Notes: generated by a model from the sequence alone, not told the origin. A stretch of 64,000 nucleotides of DNA from Malachius bipustulatus (GCA_910589415.1 OU342631.1:17980001-18044000); one strand, 5' to 3'. Counted from the stretch's first letter, positions 23,586 to 35,600 are shown. Program-made: numbers and translations.

Positions 23586-24833
23586 GAAAATGTGCCTCTG
23601 GCACAGACTCTTGTCCTTTTTAAGAATGTTCTACATGGTTCTTCTCTCTCTGATGAGGTGACAGAGAGTTTGTTTAGATTGGTCAAAGTTTGCATTGATC
23701 AAAATTTTTTCACTTTCAATGATCAATTTTACAAGTTTAAGGATGGTCTGGGGATGGGCAACCCTCTGTCACCTTACCTTTCTGAGGTGTTTATGTCTTT
23801 CTTTGAGCAGAGTCTAATTTTTAATATGGGTTCCCCTCTTATCTCTAAGGTGTTATTTTGGCACAGATACGTGGACGACGTCGTGGTGTGTTGGACCGGT
23901 TCCCGAGAAGAGCTTCAAGAGTTTTTTACTGTTATCAACCAGCTACACATAAAGGTTGATTTCACTATGGAGGTGGAACAGGATGGCAAATTGCCTTTTT
24001 TGGATTTATTGTTGATGAGATCTAATAACAAGGTAAGTTTTGATATTTATAGAAAACCTACACAAACAGACCATTTGATAGACGCCGTTTCAACTCATCA
24101 TGGTTCACACAAGAGAGCGGGCATCAATTTCCTTATTGATAGACTCCTTTTGGTCCCGTTATCGGACACAAATTTTAGGAAGGAATTGAATACTATTTAT
24201 ACGTTAGCTTCAAGGAACGGTTATAGTAGGACTTTTGTACAGGGGATTTTGAACAGTCGACGGCTGAGGTTGAATAGGTCCATAGCATATAGTGCGTCTC
24301 AGCAAGATAATGAAAAACCTAGATATGTTAGCCTTGGTTATTTCGGGGAGATTTCTACGGTTTTGGGTTCTGTTTTTAAAAATTTTGGTTACAAGGTGGC
24401 TTACAAGTCATCTAATACACTATATGATTTATTTGTGCATAATAAAGATGTTACACCGACTCTCTCACAAAGCGGAGTCTATAGACTTAATTGCGGAAAC
24501 CCTTGTTGCAACTCTGTGTATGTTGGGAGGACAGGTCGTACTCTACAAACTCGCATCAATGAGCATCTGAGAAGTCAACAGACCTCAAACGATAAGTCAG
24601 TTTTCGGAAAACATTTGAGGATCAACCAACACTCTTTTGACCCTTCGAGAGACGCGCGTATTCTTCACAGATCACCCTACAGCCTGAGACAATCTGTTTT
24701 AGAGGAGGTCGAGATTTTCATACATTCCAACGACTCGCGTTTCACCACTTTGAATGCTTACCAACTACAGAACCCACCAGACATCTTTAGTGTTCTCACA
24801 CCCTTGTTTAGGAGTTCCAGGGGCGTCATATAA
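23529..24833 (+). CDS. Penelope-like reverse transcriptase with GIY-YIG endonuclease, 5'-truncated
   Basis: This 434-codon open frame encodes the retroelement's polymerase and nuclease. RT motifs: KDGLGMGNPLSP at residues 71-82, the catalytic YVDD at 114-117 and GKLPFLDLLL at 153-162. The C-terminal GIY-YIG endonuclease reads GVYRL at 316-320 and VYVGRTGRTLQTRINEH at 330-346, preceded by the Cys cluster CGNPCC. No stop interrupts these domains. About the first 17 residues are not native: they are read from the antisense of the left, inverted copy, and true Penelope sequence starts at about KHENVPLAQ. Full-length family members are several hundred residues longer, so the palm N-terminus is missing and activity is doubtful. 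Confidence 0.9.
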   Translation: MIIESEKILINANFDQSKHENVPLAQTLVLFKNVLHGSSLSDEVTESLFRLVKVCIDQNFFTFNDQFYKFKDGLGMGNPLSPYLSEVFMSFFEQSLIFNMGSPLISKVLFWHRYVDDVVVCWTGSREELQEFFTVINQLHIKVDFTMEVEQDGKLPFLDLLLMRSNNKVSFDIYRKPTQTDHLIDAVSTHHGSHKRAGINFLIDRLLLVPLSDTNFRKELNTIYTLASRNGYSRTFVQGILNSRRLRLNRSIAYSASQQDNEKPRYVSLGYFGEISTVLGSVFKNFGYKVAYKSSNTLYDLFVHNKDVTPTLSQSGVYRLNCGNPCCNSVYVGRTGRTLQTRINEHLRSQQTSNDKSVFGKHLRINQHSFDPSRDARILHRSPYSLRQSVLEEVEIFIHSNDSRFTTLNAYQLQNPPDIFSVLTPLFRSSRGVI

Positions 24834-25588
24834 CGGTGTTTCCCCGAATCTTTAATATTTTCTCAATTTCATGATAGAACCCACAATAGTTACCTATGTC
24901 TGTCCCCTTCATTGGCGACTCCTACCCCTCCTTACCTCGTCTTTAATGTCCCCTTGTATCCGGCGTTTTTTCGGTTTTTTCGGACTGATTTTGGAGCCTG
25001 CTGTCTGGCCACTCATGTCATTATGTGATTGCCCCATATTATATAGTTACATTATGTAGTTTTAAAGTTATTGTTTTGTTTTGTAAGTACTTTATAGTGG
25101 ACTACTGGTTTCGGCTCCCGCGAGTGTTTATTCATTTGATGTGTAGGCAAGCAAATTTACATACTTCAATATTTGTTGGTAGCTTGTCATTTGCAGATTT
25201 CCATCCCGCTCCTGGAGCTTATCTGACGGCGCAGTCGCCTTGCCTTCGTTTCAGATCCTCTAGTCCAGACTAAGATGGCTGAACGTTTTTCTTAGCTATT
25301 TGTTTGATTTTTAATTTGTGACATTTTAACTCTAGATTCAAGATTCTGTTTTTTACCATATGTGTAGGATACACCTTATTTATTATGGCATGCTTAACTT
25401 GGGGAATTTCCCAACAGCTTAACTGTAAGTTCTTTTTATTTTATTTTTCTTTGTGTTTACTTTTTCATCATCATTGATCTTAACTATATTTCTACACTTT
25501 CATATTCACTTTTTCTTCCTCATAGATAATTCTCTTTCAATAAACTTTCATATGATATTATTATTTCTCTTACAGTTGAGTAGTCCCC

Positions 25589-25634
25589 TCTAGCCCCTGA
25601 TGATGGCATTTAGCCGAAACCGGTAGGGCACTCA
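25589..25634 (+). ncRNA. Hammerhead ribozyme-like motif in right Penelope arm
   Basis: The core CTGATGA is at 25597-25603 and GAAA at 25616-25619. Stem I pairs GCCC (25593-25596) with GGGC (25626-25629). Stem II pairs GGC with GCC around an ATTTA loop, with one extra T after the core. Stem III is the loopless ACC/GGT (25619-25624), followed by A25625 as the predicted cleavage nucleotide. Hammerhead motifs with minimal stem III are known in terminal repeats of Penelope-like elements; activity of this copy is inference. Confidence 0.7.
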
Positions 25635-25732
25635 AGTTTATAGCTTGGTTAATAAATTGGTCGTCCAAAGAAGACTCAATTTTTATTTCTCCTTTATGAA
25701 ATTATGGCCGACACAGTGACCTACAATTTTCA

Positions 25733-28012
25733 TCAATTTATACCAAAGATGTTGAGCCTGAGGTTGCTATATACCTCGCATACGCCTACATAATGGTGAG
25801 AGTCCTCGTCATCCATTCCGCATTTAGGGCAGACCGAATCCCGAGTGACCCCCATCGCTTGTAGGTGCCTGTTCAGACTATTGTGACCGGTGAGAACCCC
25901 GACTAGTAGTCTGAGTTCTTTCCGGTTCATTCTGGACATGCTGGTCCATCTATTTCCGATCGGACCGGCCAGAAAAGCCTGGCCTGTCTGCAGCCTGGTG
26001 CTGTTTCCCAGTGGTTCTCTAAACCCTTGCGAGTCCATTCTTTTATAGATTCTTTGAGAAGATTTTTGGTCAGACCCAGGACGGGCTCTCGTCCACAGAA
26101 GGTTTCCCTGGTCCCGAGCTTCGCGTAGTGATCTGCTAGCTCATTGCCTGGTACACCTGAGTGTGCAGGAACCCACACGATATGCACTGACTTCCTGTCC
26201 GCCAGTCTGTTCAGCGCCTCGACACACTCCTGGACCAGTGGGGAGCTGGTTCCGTGTGTGCCAAGCGCTTTCGCGGTGGCCTGACTATCCGTGCATATGT
26301 ATATCGTCCGTTCCTTGGCTTCTGTTATCTGCTCCAATCTATCTGCTTTCAGGATAGCATAAATCTCCGCCTGGAAGACGGTTGCGGTGGATCCAAGAGG
26401 AAAGAATCTTCCCAGTTTCCGTCCAGCCAGGTAGAGCCCCGCTCCTATGTAGCCATTTTTGTTCCTGGAGCCGTCTGTAAAACAAACTAGTCCTCCTGGT
26501 TCGAAGGCTACCTCCCTTTTTTCCCACTTTTCCTTTTCAGGAATTTGCAGGGTAAATTTCTTGTTTTCTCTGTTGTTCCTTGTTTTTGAGGTAGCTATAA
26601 GGTTTGAGATTGGTATTTCCATCTCGGAAACCTTGGCTATCTCTGTGTGTCCTTTGTATCCTCCGCCTTTCCATAGTCCCGAGTCACGCATTCTTAAGTG
26701 GGCTGCCATGGCCTCCCCTTTTATCCAAATGGGAAGCGGTGGCAGTTCCAGAATGACATTCAGGGCTGCTGACGGGGTGGTTCTCATTGCACCTGTTATT
26801 AACAAACTAGCGAGCCGTTGGAGTTTGGCTATTCTGTTTGTGACGGTTTTGCTTGTGGTTGTTTTCCACCAGACCACCGAACCATAGCTGATTCTCGGTC
26901 TGATGATGGCCGTGTATAACGCAGTGCATTATCTTCGGTTTTAGCCCCCACACCTTGCCTATTGTCCCTCTTAGCTGCCATAGAGATGACACAGTTTTTG
27001 TGACTATTCTGTCAATCTGTGGCCTCCAGGTCAGTTTTTCGTCTAATACCATTCCGAGGTATTTGGCCTCCCCACTAAGAGTTAGGAGTTTGCCGAACAG
27101 CCTGGGTGGTGTTAATCCTCTTTTTTCCCTTCTCCTTGTGAAGAGGACCACGTCGGTCTTTCCGGGGTTAATGGTCAGCCCGGCCTCTTCACACCATTTT
27201 TCAATTATCTTGCATGCACTTTGCATGCGATCGCAGACCACGCTTAGGAATTGGCCGGTTACTAGAACCAGCCCATCGTCAGCGTATGCCTGTGCATACA
27301 GTCCGTCATCTGTCAGGAGCTTTAGGAGGCCGTCCATGATCAGGCACCACAGGTGAGGTGATAGGCAGCTGCCTTGGGGGCATCCACCACTCACCGCAAT
27401 GCCCACTCGAACTTCTCCCGCACCCGACGACACCTGCTTGCTTTCGATCGCTGAAGCAATCCAGTTAATCAGGACCGGGGGGATGCCCCTGGATTGCAGC
27501 TCTGTGCATATGGTTTTGTTCTTGCCTTGTCAAAAGCGCCTTCCACATCAAAGAAAATGGTCAAGGCCCAGTTCCCGTGATGCAGCGCTTTTTCAATTTC
27601 TCTAGTCACTGCGTGTAGGGCAGTTTCTGTGGATCTTTGCTTCAAGTAAGCATGTTGACCCTTGAGAAACGGGAACTCACGCAGTGTGTTTTCTATCAGG
27701 TATCTGTCGACTATCCTTTCTAGCATTTTCAGCATGAAGGATGTCAGACTGATAGGCCTGAATGACTTAGCTAACGTGTAGTCCTCTTTTCCTTGTTTGG
27801 GAATGAAGACCACGTTTGCTTTCCTCCATGCCTGGGGCACATATCCCGTTGCTAGGCTAGCCCGGGATATGTTTCTCACGCTGGGGAGAATCGTTTCCAG
27901 GCCCGCCTGTAGCAATGCTGGGAAAATGCCATCAGGTCCTGCTGTCTTGTATGGGCGGAACTCTTTGCTTATCCTTCGTATGACCTCGTCGTTTACCAGA
28001 TTTTCGGCTAGC
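25733..28012 (-). pseudogene. LINE ORF2: reverse transcriptase, RNase H, CCHC tail, frameshifted
   Basis: It would reverse-transcribe and integrate the LINE. In order on the minus strand: the RT domain begins at the truncation with KTAGPDGIFPALLQ (about 27945), then motif A FFDVEGAFDK (about 27530), motif B GCPQGSCLSPHLW (about 27365), motif C AYADDGLVLV (about 27285), a thumb region, RNase H with FTDGS, QAEIYAI, CTDSQA and ELADHYAK (about 26460-26110, all four acidic positions present), and a C-terminal CPKCGMDDEDSHHYVGVC near 25800, stop near 25733. At least two frame changes break it, near 27440-27520 and near 26880-26930. The N-terminal endonuclease and ORF1 are absent through 5' truncation. 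It is therefore inactive. Confidence 0.88.
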
Positions 28013-28024
28013 TTATAACAATTA

Positions 28025-29989
28025 AAAAAGGACCGAAATATCGTCGAAAGGTTGATTCAAGTAAGAATAAAAAAATAACTTACTATTGATGCTGATCATC
28101 ACCAATATATGACGTAATCTAGACGTCATTTTCGATACTAGGTTTAACGTCATCTTCAGGAATATTTACCTTGGCCTTAACGCAAAAATTATAAATTATG
28201 TTTCGTTATAATTTAGATTTGATTATTTTTATTGAACCTTGTTTCTTAGTAGTTGTTAAATGTTCTTCTTTATTTGGGTTTTAGGTTCGATATTATAGTT
28301 ATAATTTAGGATCTATTATGTGCAAAGGTAGAGGAATATTAATGACTAATTTGGAACGGTCACTGTACGACGACATTCGCTGGCTGAAATATGATGTCCG
28401 CTATGGCGTATACAATGACGTCAACTAAACGTGGCATGAATAACGTCACTGGCATCTATCATACATATGAAAGTGGTTCTTTTGTGTTAGCAATAAGGTA
28501 CAGGTTGTCCAATTCTAAAAAATTCTAATATAAATTTGTAACCAAAAATGAAGAAAGGGGACCGAGATATTTTAGACGAAAACTAATAGTTTGTCGCATA
28601 TTTGTATTGTAAATTCTGCTCTAGGTCAGAGACATTTCAGGGAAACAAATTTGATAAGTAATAATTTAGATGGGCGTTATTTTAATTATGCAATCACAGG
28701 AACGTGCAGGCGATTTAGAAGTGCACTTCGAAATGTATATAATTTTCTGTTGAATTAAACTTTTAATAGAAATTTAAGAGACTTAAAGCCACCGCGGCTA
28801 GAATTTCGATTTAAAAGTTAATTTAGTGTACAATGCTAAAAAGATAAATTGCATGTATTCTCAAAAGTAATTAGGTTCATTAGTAACGTCCAATTAACGA
28901 ATTAAATTAACAACAGGGTCTTCACCCCGTATTTACTTACACGTAATAAATTGCTCACTCATTCTTTTGTTAATTAATGCAAGAGCTAGATAAAGAAATA
29001 AATGAAATCAGAAGAGGGATGAAAGGGCATGTGATGTACATACTGAGCAGTCAGTGATAACGAGATTACGATGAAGGCTGAAGTATCTCTGAAGAGACGA
29101 GAGTAAATCTATTTAGCGGCTAAAAGGGACAAGCAAAGCCGTGCAGGGCTTAGGGCAAGGAACAGAGAAGAAGCCTGGAGGGAAAGGAGAGCACAAGGGC
29201 CATGTCGTGACACCGCAGCTTCAGATTACCGGCAAATTTGCCCAACGACAGAGCGAAGATCACAGCGGGCTAGATGGGGTGACTGCATTATCACGGGACA
29301 TGAGTCCCTGGAGAAAGAGGCCGGCTACCTAGCGGCGGCGGTAGTTGATTGCAACGTCGGGACGCTTTAATCATCTAGTTTGTAGTTACTAGTTAGGCGA
29401 TAGTTCTTGCTTTCGGAACGTTTTTGCACTTAAAAGGGTTGCAAATTAGGTGCGAGTTTACTCGGGTTCTTTTTTATTTGCCCTATGTAAACGGTAAGTT
29501 TTTGTAAGTATATAAAAAAAAAACGGCTCAGTCACTAATTTTGTGGTTAGCGGAAATTTTATAATTTAATGAGAAATATGATTACCTACATTGCACACTA
29601 TACGAACTTTTTAATTACGAAATAAAAGATTAATCGCAATGATGGACTTTCGCTAAGAACGCTGTTTTAGGCTAGTGTTATTATACCCAACTAAGATTGA
29701 GTGGAGAATTAAATATTTAAAATTCTGTCTCGTCTTTTGTGACAGTTACCAACTTAAATGCGTCTCCGGAAAAATTAATAGGAAAAACTCTAGTGCTTTT
29801 TTAATAATGAACCATTTAATGTTTACTGTATATGTGCAAGGGTTGTTTATTTAGTCATGTCAGTGACTTCATAGAACTGGAGGGTTTGAATACCTAAATG
29901 AAGAAAATTTTAAAAATAATTATATTATTAAATTAATTAATTGCATTGATGCTATTAATACGCTCCAAATTACCGAATAGGCGTCCTAG
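28025..29989. other. Diverged repeat array continuing, then unique sequence
   Basis: 28025-28570 carries repeat blocks: AAAGGACCGAAATATCGTC at about 28028 resembles GGGGACCGAGATATTTTAG at about 28557. CRE-like TGACGTCA or near matches occur at about 28110-28155 and 28405-28450. The rest is AT-rich apart from a GC-richer patch at about 29040-29380, which has only the short frame 29141-29332. No gene is supported. Confidence 0.35.
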
Positions 29990-30790
29990 AGCTATTCTTG
30001 TGATCCCCGTAGCATTGTTGAATTTTCTACTTGAATCTCTCTAACCTCTTTAAAGTCCAGAAGATTTTCATGAGAGGAGTTCCATTTTTTAGTCTCTGTA
30101 AGCGCTTCTTCCCCAATGATTTTGGGTCTGAGCAGGCTTTACTCTATTATAACTCGCATATACCATTTGGGACAGATCTGTCCCCTTTTCCCTCGACACC
30201 ATAGATAATCTTTAGATTGTTGTGGCCATCAGTGAGCTCTACAACTAGAAGCTGTACCTTCCCCCGTGAAGTTTGATTATTTTGACAGTCTCCGGCACGC
30301 ACATCTATATTGCTTGGGGCTGTCTCCTAATACTTGCGTAAGACCTTTTGTGATAATTTTTTAATAGCTTCTATTTGGTTAGAGATCTTTGGCCAAACCA
30401 AGTAGAGACCCTGATCCACAATCATTTTGCTGGTTCCGAGATTGAACCTAAACTCTCTGATGCACCGATTTCTTGTTAGCCAATTTTTGCTCTCTCCTGA
30501 TTAACGGTGAGCTAAACCTTTACGAGCATAGGTATCAGAGGTCTACTGACACCATGGCTCTTGGTGCACCTATCGATCGTCTTCATTACTTCTTTCATTC
30601 TAGTTTCTTATATACACACTATTGCATATACTTCTGCTTGGAAAACAAATTTTGATGAGCGTACTGCAGAGTAAAGTCCCGCTCCAGTGCAACCAGTTTT
30701 GTTCGTTCAATATAAGTGTCTTTCCATTTCTCTAATTTTTCTCATTTAGAGAAATTCAGAGCAGCGAACGTGGCATTATCAATGGCAACA
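29990..30790 (-). pseudogene. Old LINE relic: RNase H and 3' region
   Basis: This minus-strand sequence is a strongly diverged relative of the LINE at 22537-28012. The segment near 30690-30620 reads NKTGCTGAGLYS and FQAEVYAI, matching NKNGYIGAGLYLA and FQAEIYAI of the younger copy. The segment at 29990-30150 resembles its 3' untranslated region (for example ATGAGAGGAG and AGACCCAAA-type blocks). Stops and indels are frequent, so only homology survives. Confidence 0.65.
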
Positions 30791-32400
30791 ACTCAATATT
30801 TGTATTGTTGTTTGTTTTTTTAGTAAAGTGTAATGTTTTTGTTTTTATTTCATACTTTAACATGTATCGCATCGTGTGAACCTAATATCAATATCAATAA
30901 TTATTTTGGAAATATATTTTATAAAATTTCCAGAGGTGAAATCTTGGGTATTGTACCTACCACAAAATTAATTAGAATGTTGTGTAATTTTTACATAAAA
31001 GTCATAAACTCTACTGCGTGGTTTTTTAAAATTAATCAAAAAAACATATTCATACTTTGTCATAATATTAATTGGAAGTAGCATTGAAATGCGTAAAAAA
31101 TCCTTCCCGTTGCGTGACGACATGAAAAAAAGGGCAAACAAATACCATACAATTTCTCAACAGGAAATGCCTCTATATAGTTTGTTGTTGTTGATATAGG
31201 ATATAAGTATTTTCATTTTCTCGGGCATATTCTGAATGTTTCACGGTTCGCTTATTCTCTTTAGGTCGATGAACAAATAGGAGTTTCTCCGCGCCGGAAA
31301 ATTATTTGCACGGTCAATCGGAACCGAAGGTATTAATATCAGATATGGGGGTTAAAAAGGGGTTAACTGAGACGAGCCCCTGCTCCTATGCCATACAAGC
31401 ACCATCAGCTAATTCGCCATCTTGTGATACACTAAATTCGAGGCAATTTTATTTTATGGCTCGATTCAATTAGGCTAAAGCACTACCAACTTCTACCCTA
31501 CTCTAAATGGAAGAAAAAGGAAATTTATTGCAGGGCTGGACCTGCCGCTTTGATTCACTCGATATCAAATTAAACCCGACCTCCACCCGGTTTAGAGTGA
31601 AATTTTATTTTAGAAAACTTGCTTAGAACGACTGAATTTACTCACTCTCAGAGATTGGTGGTATTTTTTTTATGAGAATGTTTAATGAGTCTCATACTTT
31701 ATACCAAAATACCCCCAAGAAACGCATACTTATTTGAATTTATAATTTCATATTATGAGGGTTTTATACGGTTCAAAAGTATCTCCACTTGAACGATGCG
31801 ACGTTGGATTGGTAGCATAGGATGACAGGCTGATTTGACAGGGTAATTTAAATTTAATTTCCAGATATTCTCAACCGTATTATTAAGAATTTAAAATTTG
31901 ATAGAATATTAAAAAAATAAAATAGACAATTATCTGCGGGAGATATTAAATTAAGATGAGAGAAAAATTAAGATGCCCTCGCCTTTTCTGGTAAAAACGT
32001 TCAGAAAATGTAAAAAACGTTTAATAATTATGTAACGTTTGGATCAAAGCTTGACTTTTGTTAACTTTTCCCTTAACATTATTGCAAGATTATTAGGTTT
32101 TATTTTATTAAGCAAGATTAGATTAGACACTGCAATGGACTGTGCCCTTCTTTGACGGCAGTGCTTATTGGTTCATTTGTACTACAGCATGTTTCAAAAC
32201 ATTTGTCGGAAATAAAAAGTTCCTATTAACATGGGTCCAAACATGGAAGTAAACTTCGAAATATAGCGAAATACAATAATTGTCCCAAGGTTCTCGCCCC
32301 TCGCCCTGTATATTATTTTTAATTATGACTTATAATGAGGTTTTTGGCACATTGACCTTTTCAAAGTTTTTCACATTTTCTAATTACAAATAAAACTCAT
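30791..32400. other. Intergenic sequence upstream of the transporter cluster
   Basis: AT-rich sequence. The frame at 30833-31081 (82 codons) has no motif. CGCCCTGTA at about 32302 may be a decayed element end. No gene is supported. Confidence 0.35.
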
Positions 32401-32409
32401 AAACATATT

Positions 32410-32694
32410 TATGATCCAGCATATCGGTAATTTTTTAGGCCATGGTTTTAGGCTATAATTTAACGTAAAAACTGATAAAGAAAATAATTATTATTATACC
32501 TGTGGTGTTACAATTCCAAAAATTATCTACATCTCCTGTAATGAAGTCTTTAAACGAAAAACCTATACCATCACAATCTATGAGGAAAATTATACCTATG
32601 TACTCGTACCTACTTGAGTATTTAAATATTGTCTGTAGATATTTTAGAAAGGTCCACTAGGTCGTTCGGTTCCAACAAGACAACAAAAACAAAA
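32410..32694 (+). promoter_or_regulatory. 5' flank conserved in all four transporter copies
   Basis: The sequence before the first ATG, including a TTATACCTGTGGTG block near 32496 and an AATGAAGTC-TAAACGAAAAA block near 32540, recurs before the other copies (about 37588-37760, 40755-40920 and 44030-44211). Its duplication with the genes suggests it holds promoter and leader sequence. I cannot identify a TATA box or start site with confidence. Confidence 0.4.
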
Positions 32695-35600
32695 ATGAAA
32701 GAAAAGGAATCTGCCAGGTACGAAAGAATTCTTGAACTGATCGGTTATGGGAAGTTTAATATACTTTACAATATTTTCTTCGCCTGCCTTGCCAGTATGG
32801 CCACCACAAGCACCTATTACAGCTTGTACTGGGTACTTGTAATTCCAGACCATTGGTGCAAGGTTCCCATGCCTATCAATTCAAACTATACAATCGAGGA
32901 GTGGAGAAATATCACCATACCAAGGTAACAAAGCTTGCGTTAATAAAAAAGAAGAGCGTTCTAATACCTCCTGGATTTTTAGAAGTAAGCAGTCGAGCTT
33001 TCAGGAATTCGAACCTTGTAAAATGTACCACTACGATCTGGGAAATATTAATTCATACGAAAATACGTCAGGTAAAGTCTCTATTATGAGTCTAAATAGT
33101 GCGCCGTGTGGTATGCCAAATCTCAATTATTTTTTTTCCGTTTTAGCATTCCTTAATAATTATTCTCTACTTATTAGCGAAAAATATGAATTAAAAAAAA
33201 TCATCTTATATTTAACTTATCCGTATTTTTTATTTTGTTTCTGTCTCTTGTTGTCTTCTTATTACATAACTATGAACACTAAGGTCCGGATGCACAAACG
33301 TTAATTACAGATCTGCCAGATAGTTGCTGATTTTAAAATGCCCTGTATTATCAAACTGTTGGTCTGATATTGCTGGAAATAAACTCTACCCTTTTAGAAG
33401 AGTTAATTACTAATAAAAAATAAAAGATCATTCAAAATATTCACCATATTTTCAAAATTTGCAATTTAAAATCAGTAATTGTCTGACAAATCTTTAATTA
33501 TTAACGTTTGTGCAACTGGCCCCCAATTTATTAGTTTTGATTAATTTTTAAAATAACAGGTTGCAAATATGGTTGGGATTACGACACCACTTGGTATAGG
33601 CGAACAGTTCCTTCGCAAGAAGACTGGATATGCGAGCGAGAAGTTCTGGTTACCAACGCCCTCTCCGCTACTGCCATTGGTGAAAGCGTCGGGATCCTCT
33701 TTTTCGGCTACATCGGAGATAGGTTAGAGCTCGAACTAATTCTGCATTATAATGTTTAGCTTAACATTTCTTTTAGACTGGGTAGGAAGAAATCGCTGCT
33801 TCTGACCAACACGATTCTTTTGTTTGGACGCACTTTGTCGCTCTTCACTCCAAACATCTACTGGTTGTTCTATCTTGGAATCCTCATAGGTACGTCTGAG
33901 AAACCGTACGAGGAAATTAGTATTACATAAAATTTTTTTAAGGAAATTTCGCCTCTCAAATGACCATGTCTTTATTCTTGTTGATTGGAATGGAGATCAA
34001 TGATGCTCGTCATAGGCCCCTCGTGAATGTGTTTTATTATCTGGGGGATTGCTTGGCGTATTTGTTTATGGCAGGTCTTTTCTGGGGTTGTGGAGATTGG
34101 TTTGTCTTTTTGGCAAGTATACTTGTGCTTCTGCTAGTCAATATAATTTTTATTTTCATGTGAGTTTATTATTAATTTTCATGACTTGATAACAATCTCC
34201 TGTTAACCTGTTTTATACAGGTTCCAAATTGAATCACCTAAATGGTTGCTGAGTGAAGGAAAACATGAAGAATGTCTGACCATATTGAGAAAAATTTGCA
34301 GGATGAACGGTGTTAGAGTCGATGGAAATTTTGTGATGATGCTGGAAAGCTTAGACAGTTGCGAGAAGGAAAGGGTTATCTCAAGAGAAAGCATTTTCAA
34401 GCAAACACGGTTCCTAAAAAATTTATTTCTAATATTCCTGGAATGGTAATTTAAGACCATTTCCATCGTAACCTCCCCACAAATTTTTGATTTGTTTCAG
34501 GTGCTGCGGCATGCTGGTACATGGAATTTTCCTACTGAACATTTGGTACGTCGGCGGTAACCCTTTTCTAGTCTACGTCTGCCGGGTTGCTGCTGGAATG
34601 CCTGGGAGTATAGTCGGGAGTTATTTGTGCAACAAGATAGGTCGTCGTCTGAATCTCATTTTCATGTTATCCTCCTTGATAGCAATCGGAATCATGGGCA
34701 TCTTTTTGAAGACCAGTGAGCTAAACATGCTTTCTGTTAAGGGAATCATTTTTATTAATAATTTATAGGTCACCCAGAGACTTTACCTTTTCTGTCAGTT
34801 TTATCTAACTTCTTTGTATACGCTGCCTGGCAATCAATTATTGTGCAGCTCGTTGAACTACTTCCAGCAGGTCTTAGCAGTAGAGGTTACTCTGTGTGCC
34901 AGTTGGGAGGAAACTTGACTTACATATCTGTTCCATACATACTACTACTGGTATGAGCGTGCCTAAACAATGTTCCCAAAATCTACCTTCCAATATGTGC
35001 AAGCTTTCTTATTTTACTAGGTACAGAGTCGCTTAAATGAGCTAAAGTTGGGAACAATTTATTGCTTATTAAGAATCGGGAACAAAGTTTTTGAAAAATT
35101 CAGAAATTATTGAAATGGCCTGAAAAAAACTGAAAAATTGAAATTTATTATTTTAGCCATATATTTTTTATTATTGAAAATTATTAGATGATTTTTCGTA
35201 AGTTTACATAAGTCGTCAAAAGCTATCCATCTGACATTTCAAAAATTTTCAAATACAACTAGATCCCAGAGTATTCATAGTCAATTTTTGTTTTTCTTAT
35301 GGCCGCCATGTTAAATTATATCACTACACAGCGACTAAATGTAAACAGTACGTCTACAAGATCAAAGAGTCAGTCATATAGATTTTTCATGGCATTCGGC
35401 ATTAAAAAAATCATGGAAATCAAAAATTAATTATTTTACAAAAAAAATTCCAAAATATAATTCTTAAAAATATTTTTTCACCCAAATACGTACCTTAATA
35501 TGAAGTTATTTGACTTCCCTTAAGGTCTTCTGATTTTTATATTTTATTTGGTATGAAAAGTTTCTTTTTTTCTCGAAAAAAATGAGAATAAAATCTTTGA

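Larger units (their letters stand above)
22731..25697 (+). mobile_element. Penelope-like element in head-to-head arrangement
   Basis: The two ends are inverted copies of each other, from ATAAAGGAGAAAT at 22731 to its inverse ending at 25697. The matched arms are about 570 bp (22731-23297 and 25118-25697). The plus-strand copy carries an RT/GIY-YIG frame (to 24833). The left copy runs on the minus strand and is internally deleted: its RT fragment (23298-23577) joins directly to the 3' arm, skipping what corresponds to 23949-25117. Both copies are 5'-truncated and meet near 23578. Complex inverted or tandem arrangements are typical of Penelope elements. It sits inside the 3' untranslated region of the LINE, so it is the younger insertion. 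Confidence 0.88.
22537..28012 (-). mobile_element. LINE (non-LTR retrotransposon) with RNase H, 5'-truncated
   Basis: The element lies on the minus strand: its truncated 5' end is at 28012 and its 3' end at 22537, ending in a (TAC)n tail. A 12-bp duplication, TTATAACAATTA, flanks it at 22525-22536 and 28013-28024, which is strong evidence for target-primed insertion. Coding sequence runs 28012-25733. The 3' untranslated region is split by a Penelope-like element (22731-25697). Reverse transcriptase plus RNase H plus a CCHC-like tail places it in the I/jockey-related group of LINEs (family knowledge); I cannot name the clade. Confidence 0.88.

Noticed and set aside
26163..26887. Plus-strand frames across the LINE RNase H region
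   Set aside because: They are antisense shadows of the minus-strand RT/RNase H coding sequence.
32629..32694. Earlier in-frame ATG for transporter copy 1
   Set aside because: Copies 2, 3 and 4 have no equivalent, and all align from MKE...SARYERI; the later ATG also has the conserved AAAACAAAAA leader.
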